DNA from: Oceanihabitans sp. | GTDB taxonomy: Bacteria > Bacteroidota > Bacteroidia > Flavobacteriales > Flavobacteriaceae | Assembly (NCBI GenBank): GCA_018067265.1 | Contig: JAGPUY010000444.1 | Location: 1-20,530 of the forward strand | DNA length: 20,530 bases | Direction: 5' to 3' | In this document: piece after piece, positions 6,800 to 13,776 of the stretch | Numbering within the stretch: position 1 is the stretch's first letter | Layout: the number at the start of each line of letters is the position of its first letter | The notes under the pieces: model-generated | Told to the model about the DNA's origin: nothing | Seen by the model: the letters and a program-made list of their open reading frames with translations, nothing else | Databases searched by the model: none | Made by a program: the position numbers and the translations under genes

Positions 6800-6895
6800 A
6801 TGAAAAAATTCATACAAGAAACAAAAGCTTTAGTAATACACTTTATTACTTTACTAGTAACAGCAAACAAAGCGATCAACAAAGAACCAATTTAA
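6800..6895 (+). CDS. 31-residue leader peptide or truncated paralogue
   Basis: The ATG at 6800 (a second in-frame ATG lies at 6794) encodes MKKFIQETKALVIHFITLLV and then TANKAINKEPI before the stop at 6893-6895. Its start sits at the same point relative to the duplicated promoter as the start of the gene at 7850. The hydrophobic core and the TLLVTAN stretch resemble the signal peptides of the two downstream paralogues (TALLANAN). It is either a decayed third copy cut to its signal peptide or a leader peptide for the 6952 gene, which begins 56 nt later past a hairpin. Similarity at the DNA level fades after the first few codons. Confidence 0.4.
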   Translation: MKKFIQETKALVIHFITLLVTANKAINKEPI

Positions 6896-6900
6896 TTACG

Positions 6901-6920
6901 GTTGTTTTTATTAAAACAAC
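6901..6920 (+). promoter_or_regulatory. Hairpin between the 31-codon ORF and the 6952 gene
   Basis: GTTGTTTT (6901-6908) pairs perfectly with AAAACAAC (6913-6920) around TATT. No T run follows, so it is not a canonical terminator. It could be an mRNA-processing or translation-control element, or the remnant of a terminator. Confidence 0.45.
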
Positions 6921-6951
6921 TATTAGGAATACCATATAATAAGAAAAGATT

Positions 6952-7551
6952 ATGAGAAAATTAATAAAAAACACGTTAGTATTAGTAGTATTATTTACTG
7001 CTTTACTGGCAAACGCAAATACACCTTTAAACTATTTAAAGGATGCAAGAAAAACAACCTTAACATTAAACGATGTTAAAAAAGGAGACATACTTCTAAT
7101 TAAGAATGCGTATGACGTAGTTATGTACAAAGAAAAAATTAAAACTTCTGGTAACTATATCAAAGGATTTGATTTAACGGACTTACCAAAAGGGGATTAC
7201 TTTTTTGAATTAAACAAAGACTCTGAAATTAAAATTATTCCTTTTTATGTTTCTAACAATTTAGTGGCATACAAAACAGGAAAGGAGTCTACCATTTTTA
7301 AACCTTCTATTAAAAGTATCAAAAACAAGGTATATATCTCTAAACTATCTTTAAACCAAAAGCCCTTAGAAATTAAAGTTTATTATGAAAACATAGATGG
7401 TGACGACTTTAATTTAATTTACTCGGAAACTATTATTAACGATTCTAAAAATATTGGTAGAGTATTAAGTTTAGATGGAAAACTAGATGGAAGATATAAG
7501 GTTGTTACAAAAACCGAAGGAAGAACGTTTGTTGATTATATACAGTTTTAG
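6952..7551 (+). CDS. Secreted two-domain beta-sandwich protein, paralogue A
   Basis: This 199-residue protein has a signal peptide (MRKLIKNTLVLVVLFTALLA, cleavage expected near ANA). The mature part looks like two repeated all-beta units: about 34-108, with KGFDLTDLPKGDYFFEL, and about 120-199, with YISKLSLNQKPLEIKVYY and DGRYKVVTKTEGRTF. The pattern of a turn followed by LPxGxYxFEL recalls T9SS sorting-like and DUF3244-like beta sandwiches of Bacteroidota, but I cannot assign a named family with certainty. It is about 70% identical over its whole length to the protein at 7850-8452, so the pair is a tandem duplication. No catalytic residues are evident; a periplasmic or surface structural role is the likeliest guess. 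A terminator follows at 7581-7608. Confidence 0.75.
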   Translation: MRKLIKNTLVLVVLFTALLANANTPLNYLKDARKTTLTLNDVKKGDILLIKNAYDVVMYKEKIKTSGNYIKGFDLTDLPKGDYFFELNKDSEIKIIPFYVSNNLVAYKTGKESTIFKPSIKSIKNKVYISKLSLNQKPLEIKVYYENIDGDDFNLIYSETIINDSKNIGRVLSLDGKLDGRYKVVTKTEGRTFVDYIQF

Positions 7552-7580
7552 TTAGATTTATATAATACCTTCCGTTTTCA

Positions 7581-7608
7581 AAAAGCGAGCATTTATGCTT
7601 GCTTTTTT
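7581..7608 (+). terminator. Rho-independent terminator after paralogue A
   Basis: AAAAGCGAGCA (7581-7591) pairs with TGCTTGCTTTT (7596-7606), an 11-bp stem with one G-U pair and a TTTA loop, followed by T residues. It resembles the terminator after paralogue B, so it was probably part of the duplicated unit. Confidence 0.8.
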
Positions 7609-7813
7609 GTTTTATACACTTTCCGAAACCATTTAGATTCAATGCACGCAGCACTTTTAATCTATTATGTATATAAGTAAAACCATAAGAAGACTAGCAG
7701 CTGCTAAATCAGCAACCACCGAAACAAGCAATACCATGTATTTCAACAAGTTAAAGGTTAAAATAATACACATAACAGCAAAAATAGCTGTTTTTTAAAC
7801 GCGTCTTTCCATA

Positions 7814-7821
7814 TACCTTTG
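7814..7821 (+). promoter_or_regulatory. -7 promoter box, copy 2, driving paralogue B
   Basis: TACCTTTG, identical to the copy at 6764-6771 and embedded in the same duplicated 83-nt block. It lies 28 nt upstream of the ATG at 7850. Confidence 0.7.
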
Positions 7822-7849
7822 TCGATATAATCATTAAACCTATAAGATT

Positions 7850-8452
7850 ATGAAAAAATTAATGAAAAACACCTTAGTAATAGTAGTAGTAGTATTTACT
7901 GCTTTACTAGCAAACGCAAATGCACCTTTAAACGATTTAAAGGATGCAAAAAGAACAACTTTAACATTAAACGATGTTAAAAAAGGAGACGAACTTATTA
8001 TTAAGAATACACACGGCATTATTCTCTATAATGAGTCCATTCAAAATTATGGAGATTATACTAAAGGATTTGATTTAACGGAATTACCAAATGGAGATTA
8101 CTTTTTTGAATTAAACAAAGCTATTAAAATCGTAATAATTCCTTTTCATGTTTCTAATAACATCGTTGCATTTAAAAAAGAAAAAGGAACTACCATCTTT
8201 AAACCTTATGTTAGAAATAAAAAGAATAAAGTTTATATCTCTAAATTATCTTTAGACCAAAAACCGTTAGCTATTAAGGTTTATTATGAAGGCATAGAAG
8301 GTAACGACTTTCATTTAATTTATACAGAAACCATTAATAACGATTCTAAGAATATAGGCAGAGTATTAAGTCTAGATGAAAAACGAGAAGGAAGATATAA
8401 GATTGTTACAGAAACAGAAGGACGAACCTTTGTGAACTTTATACATATCTAG
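7850..8452 (+). CDS. Secreted two-domain beta-sandwich protein, paralogue B
   Basis: This 200-residue protein is the second copy of the tandem pair. It has a signal peptide (MKKLMKNTLVIVVVVFTALL, then ANA), a first beta unit with KGFDLTELPNGDYFFEL, and a second with YISKLSLDQKPLAIKVYY and EGRYKIVTETEGRTF. It differs from paralogue A at about 59 of 200 aligned positions, mostly conservative changes, with a one-residue insertion in the signal peptide. Both copies are intact, which suggests both are under selection. Unlike paralogue A it follows its promoter directly with no intervening small ORF. The divergent AraC regulator upstream of the pair is a plausible controller, although the candidate operator is present only at the first promoter. 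Confidence 0.75.
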   Translation: MKKLMKNTLVIVVVVFTALLANANAPLNDLKDAKRTTLTLNDVKKGDELIIKNTHGIILYNESIQNYGDYTKGFDLTELPNGDYFFELNKAIKIVIIPFHVSNNIVAFKKEKGTTIFKPYVRNKKNKVYISKLSLDQKPLAIKVYYEGIEGNDFHLIYTETINNDSKNIGRVLSLDEKREGRYKIVTETEGRTFVNFIHI

Positions 8453-8473
8453 TTGTATTTAAATGATTTAAAC

Positions 8474-8510
8474 AAAAAAAAACGCAAGCATTTATGCTCG
8501 CATTTTTTTT
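8474..8510. terminator. Bidirectional terminator between paralogue B and enoyl-CoA hydratase
   Basis: GCAAGCA (8484-8490) pairs with TGCTCGC (8495-8501) with one A-C mismatch around TTTA, flanked by A and T runs on either side. It lies between convergent genes and can serve both. Confidence 0.72.
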
Positions 8511-8533
8511 GTTTACTTTCTATATTATAAAGA

Positions 8534-9316
8534 TTACTTTCCAGGAAAATCTGCTTTACGTTTTTCTAAGAAAGCTGTCGTTCCTTCCTTAAAGTCTTCC
8601 GTTCCAAAGCATTTTCCAAATTGTTTTATTTCTACTTTATATCCATTTTTATCTGCTGCATAATTCGCATTAACAGCTTTAATAGCCTTCGCAATTGCAA
8701 CAGAGGAGTTACGCATCATTTTACCAGCAATTTTTTCAGCCAATGGTATTAATTCTTCTTGTGTAGTTACGTGATTTACTAATCCGTAGTTTTTTGCTGT
8801 CTCTGCATCAATCATTCCAGCGGTCATTATCATTTCCATAGCACGACCTTTACCAACTAGTTGTGGTAAACGCTGTGTACCACCATAACCCGGAATTACA
8901 CCAAGAGAAACTTCTGGTAATCCCATTTTAGCAGTATCACTTGCTATCCTGAAATGACAAGCCATCGCTAGTTCTAATCCACCTCCAAGCGCAAAACCAT
9001 TAACGGCGGCTATAACTGGAGTTCCTAATTTTTCTACAAAATCAAATAATAATTCTTGTCCTTTGGCAGCAAGCTTCCCGCCATTATCGACACTAAAGTT
9101 TGCAAACTCACTAATATCTGCTCCTGCAACAAAAGCTTTTTCACCACTTCCTGTTAGAATAATAACTTTCGTGTTTTTGTCTTTATTTGCAGCTTTAAAA
9201 CCTTCATGTAGTTCCTGAATAGTTTCTTTATTAAGCGCATTAAGCTTACTCGGTCTATTAATAGTAATGGTTGTTATTCCGTTTTGGGTTGCAGATAAGA
9301 TGTTGTTGTATGACAT
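8534..9316 (-). CDS. Enoyl-CoA hydratase (crotonase family)
   Basis: From the ATG at 9314-9316 the protein has 260 residues, the normal length for short-chain enoyl-CoA hydratases, which hydrate trans-2-enoyl-CoA in beta-oxidation. Oxyanion-hole segments are at KAFVAGADISEF (60-71) and GFALGGGLELAMACHF (107-122). The two catalytic glutamates are both present, E115 (GGGLE) and E135 (LPEVSLGV), followed by the family signature PGYGGTQRLP. An in-frame start at 9370 would add 18 hydrophobic residues not typical of the family, so 9316 is chosen. It is downstream of, and on the same strand as, the histidine kinase gene with about 130 nt between them. Physiological substrate (fatty acid, phenylacetate or crotonyl-CoA) cannot be decided. 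Confidence 0.9.
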   Translation of the reverse strand: MSYNNILSATQNGITTITINRPSKLNALNKETIQELHEGFKAANKDKNTKVIILTGSGEKAFVAGADISEFANFSVDNGGKLAAKGQELLFDFVEKLGTPVIAAVNGFALGGGLELAMACHFRIASDTAKMGLPEVSLGVIPGYGGTQRLPQLVGKGRAMEMIMTAGMIDAETAKNYGLVNHVTTQEELIPLAEKIAGKMMRNSSVAIAKAIKAVNANYAADKNGYKVEIKQFGKCFGTEDFKEGTTAFLEKRKADFPGK

Positions 9317-9446
9317 AAAAAACGTTGTTTTTGCTCCCTTGAAAAAGAGAATTTTTATTATTAATTTCAATCCTTCCGTCCAATCTAGTGAAAAAAATCA
9401 TGTTGCACACTTCCTTAAAAAAGGGAAGGAATTTAAAATATTTTTT

Positions 9447-10898
9447 CTATTTTTTCGGAAAAGTTACTGTAAAAGTGGTACCTACTCCTAATTGAGAGGT
9501 AAAGGTAATACTTCCTTTATAAGTTTCCATAATATTTTTAACCATTGCCAAACCTAATCCCATTCCGCTAGTTTTAGTTGTAAATTTCGGCTCAAATATT
9601 TTCAATTTATTCTCGTCGGTAATTCCATTACCATTATCGGAAACAGTAATTTTAATCACCTCATTTTCTTGCAATACCTTCACTATAATTTCTGGCTTTT
9701 TATCTTTAGGAATTGCTTGAATACCATTTTTAATTAAATTGGTAACCACTCGAATAAGTTGTGTTCTATCAAACTTGGCGATAATTTCTTCTCTATTAGA
9801 AGAAAATGCGATATAATCTTCATTAAAAATATCTAAAGAAAGATCTACAATTTCAACCACATTAAGCATTTCGTTTTTCTGTGCTGGCATTTTAGCAAAA
9901 TTTGAAAATGCCGAAGCTATAGAACTCAGCGTATCTATTTGCTGAATTAATGTCTTGCTATATTCATCCAGTTTTTGATGTATATTTTCATCGGAAGGAT
10001 CAAACTTACGCTGAAAACTCTGTACGGTCAATCGCATTGGCGTCAACGGATTTTTTATTTCATGCGCCACTTGCTTCGCCATCTCCCGCCAAGCCTGTTC
10101 CCGCTCACTAGTAGCCAAGTGTACCGCACTCTCTTCTAACTCATCAATCATACTATTGTACGACTTTACAAGTCCTGCAATTTCTACTGTTGCAGAGTCT
10201 ATTTCAATTTTTTGATTACGTTTTTCTAACCGTGTCGCATTTATCTTATCACTTATGGTATTAAGCGATCGTGTAATGTATTTAGATAATACGTAAGCCA
10301 ATCCTACCGCCATAAGCAGCATAAACAAATATGCAAAAGCGATTCGCTCTAAAAACTCATCCAGCTCTTTGGCTAAAAAATCATCATTTTCTAATAATGG
10401 TAAATTTAAAATAGCAATAGGTTTCGATTTATGGTCTTTTATATAGGTAAATGAAGATTGGTAGGTTTCCCCATTTACTTGTCTTTTTTGAACATATCTA
10501 TGTTCCACCGTATTAGCCAAAGCATTTAAAACTTCTGCATTTAAACAGGTTTGAATAGATTCTTGCGTTAAAGTGGCAATAGAAGATTTTAAAAGCTGAC
10601 CACTCAAATCATAAAGATTTATTGGTAAATCATGTACTGAAGCTATTTTATAAATTTCATCTTTAAAAATAAACGGAAGCTTCTCGGTTTTAACCTCAAA
10701 AGTCGTTTCTTGAATTACAAAATTAATATGCCTTTTTATATTAGCTTCTTTACGCTCTAATCTTTGTGTGTGGTAATCTATCGTTTCTTCTTTATTTTGA
10801 TAAACGGCTACTGCTGTTATTAAAATAGATGCTAAAAACACCAAAAGAATCATGGCAATAAAAATACGAACACGTAAAGACAGTTTTTTTAATCTCAT
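9447..10898 (-). CDS. NtrY-like sensor histidine kinase
   Basis: This 483-residue inner-membrane two-component sensor has TM1 at about 11-33, an extracytoplasmic sensor region at 34-183, TM2 at about 184-205, and a HAMP linker at about 206-260. The dimerisation/phosphoacceptor domain has H279 in KQVAHEIKNPLTPMRLTVQS, and the NPLTPM sequence is typical of the NtrY group. The ATPase domain has an N box N387-N391 (NLIKNGIQAIP), G1 D421-G425 (DNGNG) and G2 GMGLGL (445-450). All catalytic boxes are intact. No response regulator is adjacent, so its partner is encoded elsewhere. The gap upstream (10899-11066) shows no ORF or clear promoter. The signal and the genes controlled are unknown; an NtrY-like nitrogen role should not be assumed. 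Confidence 0.88.
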   Translation of the reverse strand: MRLKKLSLRVRIFIAMILLVFLASILITAVAVYQNKEETIDYHTQRLERKEANIKRHINFVIQETTFEVKTEKLPFIFKDEIYKIASVHDLPINLYDLSGQLLKSSIATLTQESIQTCLNAEVLNALANTVEHRYVQKRQVNGETYQSSFTYIKDHKSKPIAILNLPLLENDDFLAKELDEFLERIAFAYLFMLLMAVGLAYVLSKYITRSLNTISDKINATRLEKRNQKIEIDSATVEIAGLVKSYNSMIDELEESAVHLATSEREQAWREMAKQVAHEIKNPLTPMRLTVQSFQRKFDPSDENIHQKLDEYSKTLIQQIDTLSSIASAFSNFAKMPAQKNEMLNVVEIVDLSLDIFNEDYIAFSSNREEIIAKFDRTQLIRVVTNLIKNGIQAIPKDKKPEIIVKVLQENEVIKITVSDNGNGITDENKLKIFEPKFTTKTSGMGLGLAMVKNIMETYKGSITFTSQLGVGTTFTVTFPKK

Positions 10899-11066
10899 AG
10901 AAATGCCTGCATAAACAGGTATCTTAAATTAGTATTGTAATCGTCTAAATATAACAATAATCACACCAAATGCTTTTTAAGCACTACACAAAACCCAAAA
11001 TCATCAAATTCTAATAAAAGCTTTTCGGAATTTAGTTTTTAGAGATCTACAATTGGTAATCTAGAT

Positions 11067-11615
11067 TTAAGCTTCCGGATTCTTGTTACGTATATTTTTA
11101 TAAATTTTAAAACCTAACATTAATACTACACCAAGAATAAAAATACCTAGTACTCCAAAAATCCAATTAAAAGCACTTTTTAATATGACTAGAAATACCA
11201 CCGCAAACAGAATAAAGGTTGCTCCTTCATTCCATAAACGCATAAAGTTAGATGTTTTTTTAACCACATCCTTTTGCAATTGTTTATAAAACTGATGTGT
11301 TCTTAAATGATAGATAATTAGTAAAACTACAAAACCTAATTTTACATGCATCCAAGGTTGTTGTAACCAAACGGGTTGTAAAATCAGTAACCAAATAGCA
11401 AATCCTGTGGCTAAAATTGCAGATGGCCAAGTTATGATATTCCATAAACGCTTTGCCATTAACTTCAACTGCTTCCCAAGAATTTCTTTGTCTGGTGAAG
11501 GCTTATGAAATGCTTCAATTTGATATACAAACAGTCTAGGAATATAAAATAATCCTGCAAACCAAGTAATCACAAAGATGAGATGTAACGATTTTATGTA
11601 GTTATAATACTCCAT
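11067..11615 (-). CDS. hemJ: Protoporphyrinogen IX oxidase HemJ-like membrane protein
   Basis: This 182-residue integral membrane protein has about four to five hydrophobic segments (about 8-30, 62-80, 93-108, 128-145, 148-170). Features of the HemJ (UPF0093) family are visible: H11 followed by VITWFAGLFYIPRLFVY in the first helix, and WMHVKLG with K92 further on. A conserved His and Lys in these helices are essential in characterised HemJ proteins. HemJ oxidises protoporphyrinogen IX to protoporphyrin IX, the substrate of ferrochelatase. Ferrochelatase is encoded immediately upstream on the same strand with a 6-nt gap, giving strong functional linkage. The wider CopD-like name used for this fold is the main alternative, but context favours hemJ. 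Confidence 0.85.
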   Translation of the reverse strand: MEYYNYIKSLHLIFVITWFAGLFYIPRLFVYQIEAFHKPSPDKEILGKQLKLMAKRLWNIITWPSAILATGFAIWLLILQPVWLQQPWMHVKLGFVVLLIIYHLRTHQFYKQLQKDVVKKTSNFMRLWNEGATFILFAVVFLVILKSAFNWIFGVLGIFILGVVLMLGFKIYKNIRNKNPEA

Positions 11616-11621
11616 AGATAA

Positions 11622-12653
11622 TTACGATAAAACTCCTTTTTCAGACCAGTTATTCACCCATTTAGCAAGTAAAGAAACCCATGCATCATCATCATTTAAA
11701 CAAGGAACAGTTGAAAAATCTTTTCCTCCCATTTCATGAAAAATTTCTTGACCTTCCATCGCAATCTCTTCTAAAGTTTCTAAGCAATCACTCACAAAAG
11801 CCGGTGTTACAATGGCCATATTTTTAACGCCTTGTTTTCCTAAACGCTCAATAGTTCTATCGGTATATGGTTGTAACCAAGGATCAAATCCTAATCTCGA
11901 TTGAAAGGAAGTCGAAAAAGCTCCTTCTTTAAATCTTAATTTCTCTGCTACCAAACGGGTAACTTCTAGGCATTGGTGTCTGTAACAAAACTCGTGTGCT
12001 TTGCTTGGCGTTGCACAACAACTCCCGTCTATTTTACAATGTGATTTTGTAACGTCACTTTTTCTAATATGTCGTTCTGGAACACCATGATACGAAAATA
12101 ATACGTGCTCATAGTTTACGGTTTTTAAATGCTTCGCAATGCTGTTGGATAACACTTCAATATAATCTGGCTTGTTGTAAAAAGCAGGAACAGATTCTAT
12201 TTTTATATTCGGAAAAAACTTTTGACGTAGTTTTTCTGCTAAAACAGTAATCGTTTCTGTAGTTGCCATCGCGAATTGTGGATATAGCGGAAAAAGCAAA
12301 ACTTCATCCACACCTTTATCTATTAATTCTTGAAGCCCTTTTTTAATGGTCATCGTTCCGTAACGCATAGCCAAAGCCACAGGCATTTCGGTCTCCTTTT
12401 GTAATTTTTTTTGTAGTCTTTCTGAAAGCACAATTAGCGGCGAACCTTCTTCCCACCATATTTTTTTATAGGCAGCAGCAGATGCTTTTGGTCGTGTATT
12501 TAAAATAATACCTTTTACTAAAGCTGTTCTTGCTAAAACAGGTATATCAATAACACGCTCATCCATTAAGAATTCTCCTAAATACTTTTTAACGTCTTTA
12601 GGTTCCGGACTTTCTGGTGAACCTAGATTTACTAATAATATTCCTTTACTCAT
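11622..12653 (-). CDS. hemH: Ferrochelatase
   Basis: This 343-residue enzyme inserts Fe2+ into protoporphyrin IX, the last step of protoheme synthesis. The N-terminus (GILLVNLGSPESPEPKDVKK) and the active-site His189 in FSYHGVPERH are characteristic, as is E292 in TPAFVSDCLETLEEI, the acidic partner of the metal-binding site. A cysteine cluster (C206, C212, C213, C223, C228) lies in the region after the SYHG motif, where many ferrochelatases carry extra cysteines; whether it holds an Fe-S cluster is not known here. The start at 12653 matches the family N-terminus. It is downstream of the AraC/PchR-like gene by 33 nt and upstream of hemJ by 6 nt, so regulator-hemH-hemJ is probably one transcript. 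Confidence 0.95.
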   Translation of the reverse strand: MSKGILLVNLGSPESPEPKDVKKYLGEFLMDERVIDIPVLARTALVKGIILNTRPKASAAAYKKIWWEEGSPLIVLSERLQKKLQKETEMPVALAMRYGTMTIKKGLQELIDKGVDEVLLFPLYPQFAMATTETITVLAEKLRQKFFPNIKIESVPAFYNKPDYIEVLSNSIAKHLKTVNYEHVLFSYHGVPERHIRKSDVTKSHCKIDGSCCATPSKAHEFCYRHQCLEVTRLVAEKLRFKEGAFSTSFQSRLGFDPWLQPYTDRTIERLGKQGVKNMAIVTPAFVSDCLETLEEIAMEGQEIFHEMGGKDFSTVPCLNDDDAWVSLLAKWVNNWSEKGVLS

Positions 12654-12686
12654 TATCTTATAATTACCACAAAAGTGGAAAGTTTA

Positions 12687-13583
12687 TTAATTTACAGATT
12701 GTATATATTTTTTCGGAGTTGTGCCATACTTCTTTTTAAAAGCAGCAATAAAATGACTAGAAGTACTATAACCTACTTTAAGCCCAACTTCGTTTACATT
12801 ATGGTCTCCAGATTCTAATAATTTTCTAGCTACTTCCATTTTATAATCTAATAAAAAGCTAAATACGGAATCGCCATAAATTTGCTTGAATCCTTCTTTA
12901 AGCTTTTTTAAACTTAAAGCTATCTCATCTGCTAATTCTTGCAAACTTGGTGGTTCTGCCATTCTAGAGATAATAATATCTTTTGCTTTTCGTATTTTAA
13001 TCACATTCGTTTCATCTACCAAAAAAGGACATTGTTCTACATTAGCATCTTCATTTCTATTAAAATATAAACTTAAAAGCTCGTAAGCCTTTCCTTTAAA
13101 ATAAAGGTTTTTAATAGATTGGTTTAAATTGTAATGTATTAACTGATTTAAGACAATAGACATGGAAGGCGAAATTCTTCCGTCTTTATAATATTTTTTA
13201 TCCTTATTATCATCGCTCAAAAACGTGATGTAATCTGCTTCCTGACTAAATAAACCATGAAATTTCTTAATAGAAATCAAAAGAGAAACCAACCAAGTAT
13301 TTGCATCTACCTGTAAATGAATGGGTAAATCGCGTTGCGGATTATACAAAAGCAAGGAAGTTTCGTCTTGTATATTTAAAGTATAGCTTCCGTTATTAAA
13401 CAAAAAAGCAGCTGCACCTTTAATACAAAAATGAAACTGAATAAAACTACTATCGATCTCTCGTTCTAGCGTTTCAACTAATTGACTTTCATTTTGGTAG
13501 CTTAGCACAAAAAAACCATCATCTACTTTTGTTTCATTAAAAGTACCTCTAGCGACATTTTTTAAAGTAGTATTCTCTTTCAT
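12687..13583 (-). CDS. PchR-like AraC family regulator in the heme locus
   Basis: From the ATG at 13581-13583 the protein has 298 residues. An N-terminal sensor domain (about 20-150; QFHFCIKGAAAFLFNNGSY) is followed by an AraC double helix-turn-helix (about 197-296: PPSLQELADEIALSLKKLKE, then GLKVGYSTSSHFIAAFKKKYGTTPKKY). The overall pattern resembles PchR-type regulators, several of which respond to iron or siderophores. An upstream in-frame ATG at 13625 adds 14 residues that overlap a palindrome at 13597-13613, so I prefer 13583. It is transcribed with hemH and hemJ and divergently from hemA. Control of both arms by heme or iron status is inferred from position only. A Cys in EQCPFL (185) is worth noting as a possible ligand. 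Confidence 0.82.
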   Translation of the reverse strand: MKENTTLKNVARGTFNETKVDDGFFVLSYQNESQLVETLEREIDSSFIQFHFCIKGAAAFLFNNGSYTLNIQDETSLLLYNPQRDLPIHLQVDANTWLVSLLISIKKFHGLFSQEADYITFLSDDNKDKKYYKDGRISPSMSIVLNQLIHYNLNQSIKNLYFKGKAYELLSLYFNRNEDANVEQCPFLVDETNVIKIRKAKDIIISRMAEPPSLQELADEIALSLKKLKEGFKQIYGDSVFSFLLDYKMEVARKLLESGDHNVNEVGLKVGYSTSSHFIAAFKKKYGTTPKKYIQSVN

Positions 13584-13596
13584 TTTAAAATTCTTA

Positions 13597-13613
13597 TTTA
13601 GAACAGTTCTAAA
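13597..13613. promoter_or_regulatory. Palindrome in the regulator's 5' leader, candidate operator
   Basis: TTTAGAAC-A-GTTCTAAA is a perfect 8-1-8 inverted repeat. It lies 13 nt upstream of the PchR-like ATG and downstream of its -7 box, a position suited to repression by roadblock or to mRNA control. Confidence 0.5.
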
Positions 13614-13643
13614 CAATAGCATCAAAAAGGGTTGCTATTACTG

Positions 13644-13651
13644 CAAAAGTA
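13644..13651 (-). promoter_or_regulatory. Probable -7 promoter box of the PchR-like gene
   Basis: On the minus strand this reads TACTTTTG (TAnnTTTG). It overlaps the edge of the inverted repeat at 13650-13665 and is about 60 nt upstream of the ATG at 13583. Confidence 0.55.
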
Positions 13652-13665
13652 TGATATTTATCATA
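13650..13665. promoter_or_regulatory. Inverted repeat at the regulator promoter, candidate operator
   Basis: TATGATA-TT-TATCATA is a perfect 7-2-7 inverted repeat directly upstream of, and overlapping, the minus-strand -7 box. It is well placed for autoregulation. Confidence 0.45.
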
Positions 13666-13703
13666 TATTATTTAAAAATAGTACTAAAAAACCACAAACG
13701 ACA

Positions 13704-13719
13704 CTAAAAGTTCTTTTAG
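13704..13719. promoter_or_regulatory. Inverted repeat upstream of the hemA promoter, candidate operator
   Basis: CTAAAAG-TT-CTTTTAG is a perfect 7-2-7 inverted repeat ending 26 nt before the hemA -7 box. It contains AGTTCT, also found in the palindrome at 13597-13613, so a shared regulator is possible. Confidence 0.45.
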
Positions 13720-13745
13720 CGTTACTTTTATCCGCATAAGCATTC

Positions 13746-13753
13746 TATTTTTG
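13746..13753 (+). promoter_or_regulatory. -7 promoter box of hemA
   Basis: TATTTTTG matches TAnnTTTG, 23 nt upstream of the hemA ATG. The -33 position falls on GTTACTTTTA without a clear TTG, which would fit a promoter needing an activator. Confidence 0.6.
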
Positions 13754-13776
13754 TCTGGTAACATCCAAATCAGGTA

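Larger units (their letters stand above)
6588..6951. other. 364-bp regulatory and leader region between AraC gene and first secreted-protein gene
   Basis: It contains, in order, the AraC -7 box (minus, 6615-6622), two 21-bp-spaced direct repeats overlapping palindromes (6643-6684), a plus-strand promoter (6764-6771), a 31-codon ORF (6800-6895) and a hairpin (6901-6920) upstream of the gene at 6952. Confidence 0.7.

Noticed and set aside
7667..7798. 43-codon plus-strand ORF upstream of paralogue B
   Set aside because: It ends inside the duplicated promoter block, and the equivalent region of the first unit is interrupted by a stop in the same frame, so the coding signal is not conserved.
9317..9370. 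Longer start for the enoyl-CoA hydratase adding 18 residues
   Set aside because: The extension is hydrophobic and absent from usual family members; the ATG at 9316 gives the normal 260-residue length.
9371..9446. CTTCC/GGAAG hairpin downstream of the histidine kinase gene as a terminator
   Set aside because: The stem is only 5 bp with a long loop and no T run follows in the minus-strand direction.
9267..9491. 74-codon plus-strand ORF
   Set aside because: It lies opposite the ends of two well-supported minus-strand genes and has no recognisable features.
13584..13625. Longer start for the PchR-like regulator adding 14 residues
   Set aside because: It runs across the palindrome at 13597-13613 and begins MMLLF, unlike the rest of the soluble protein.
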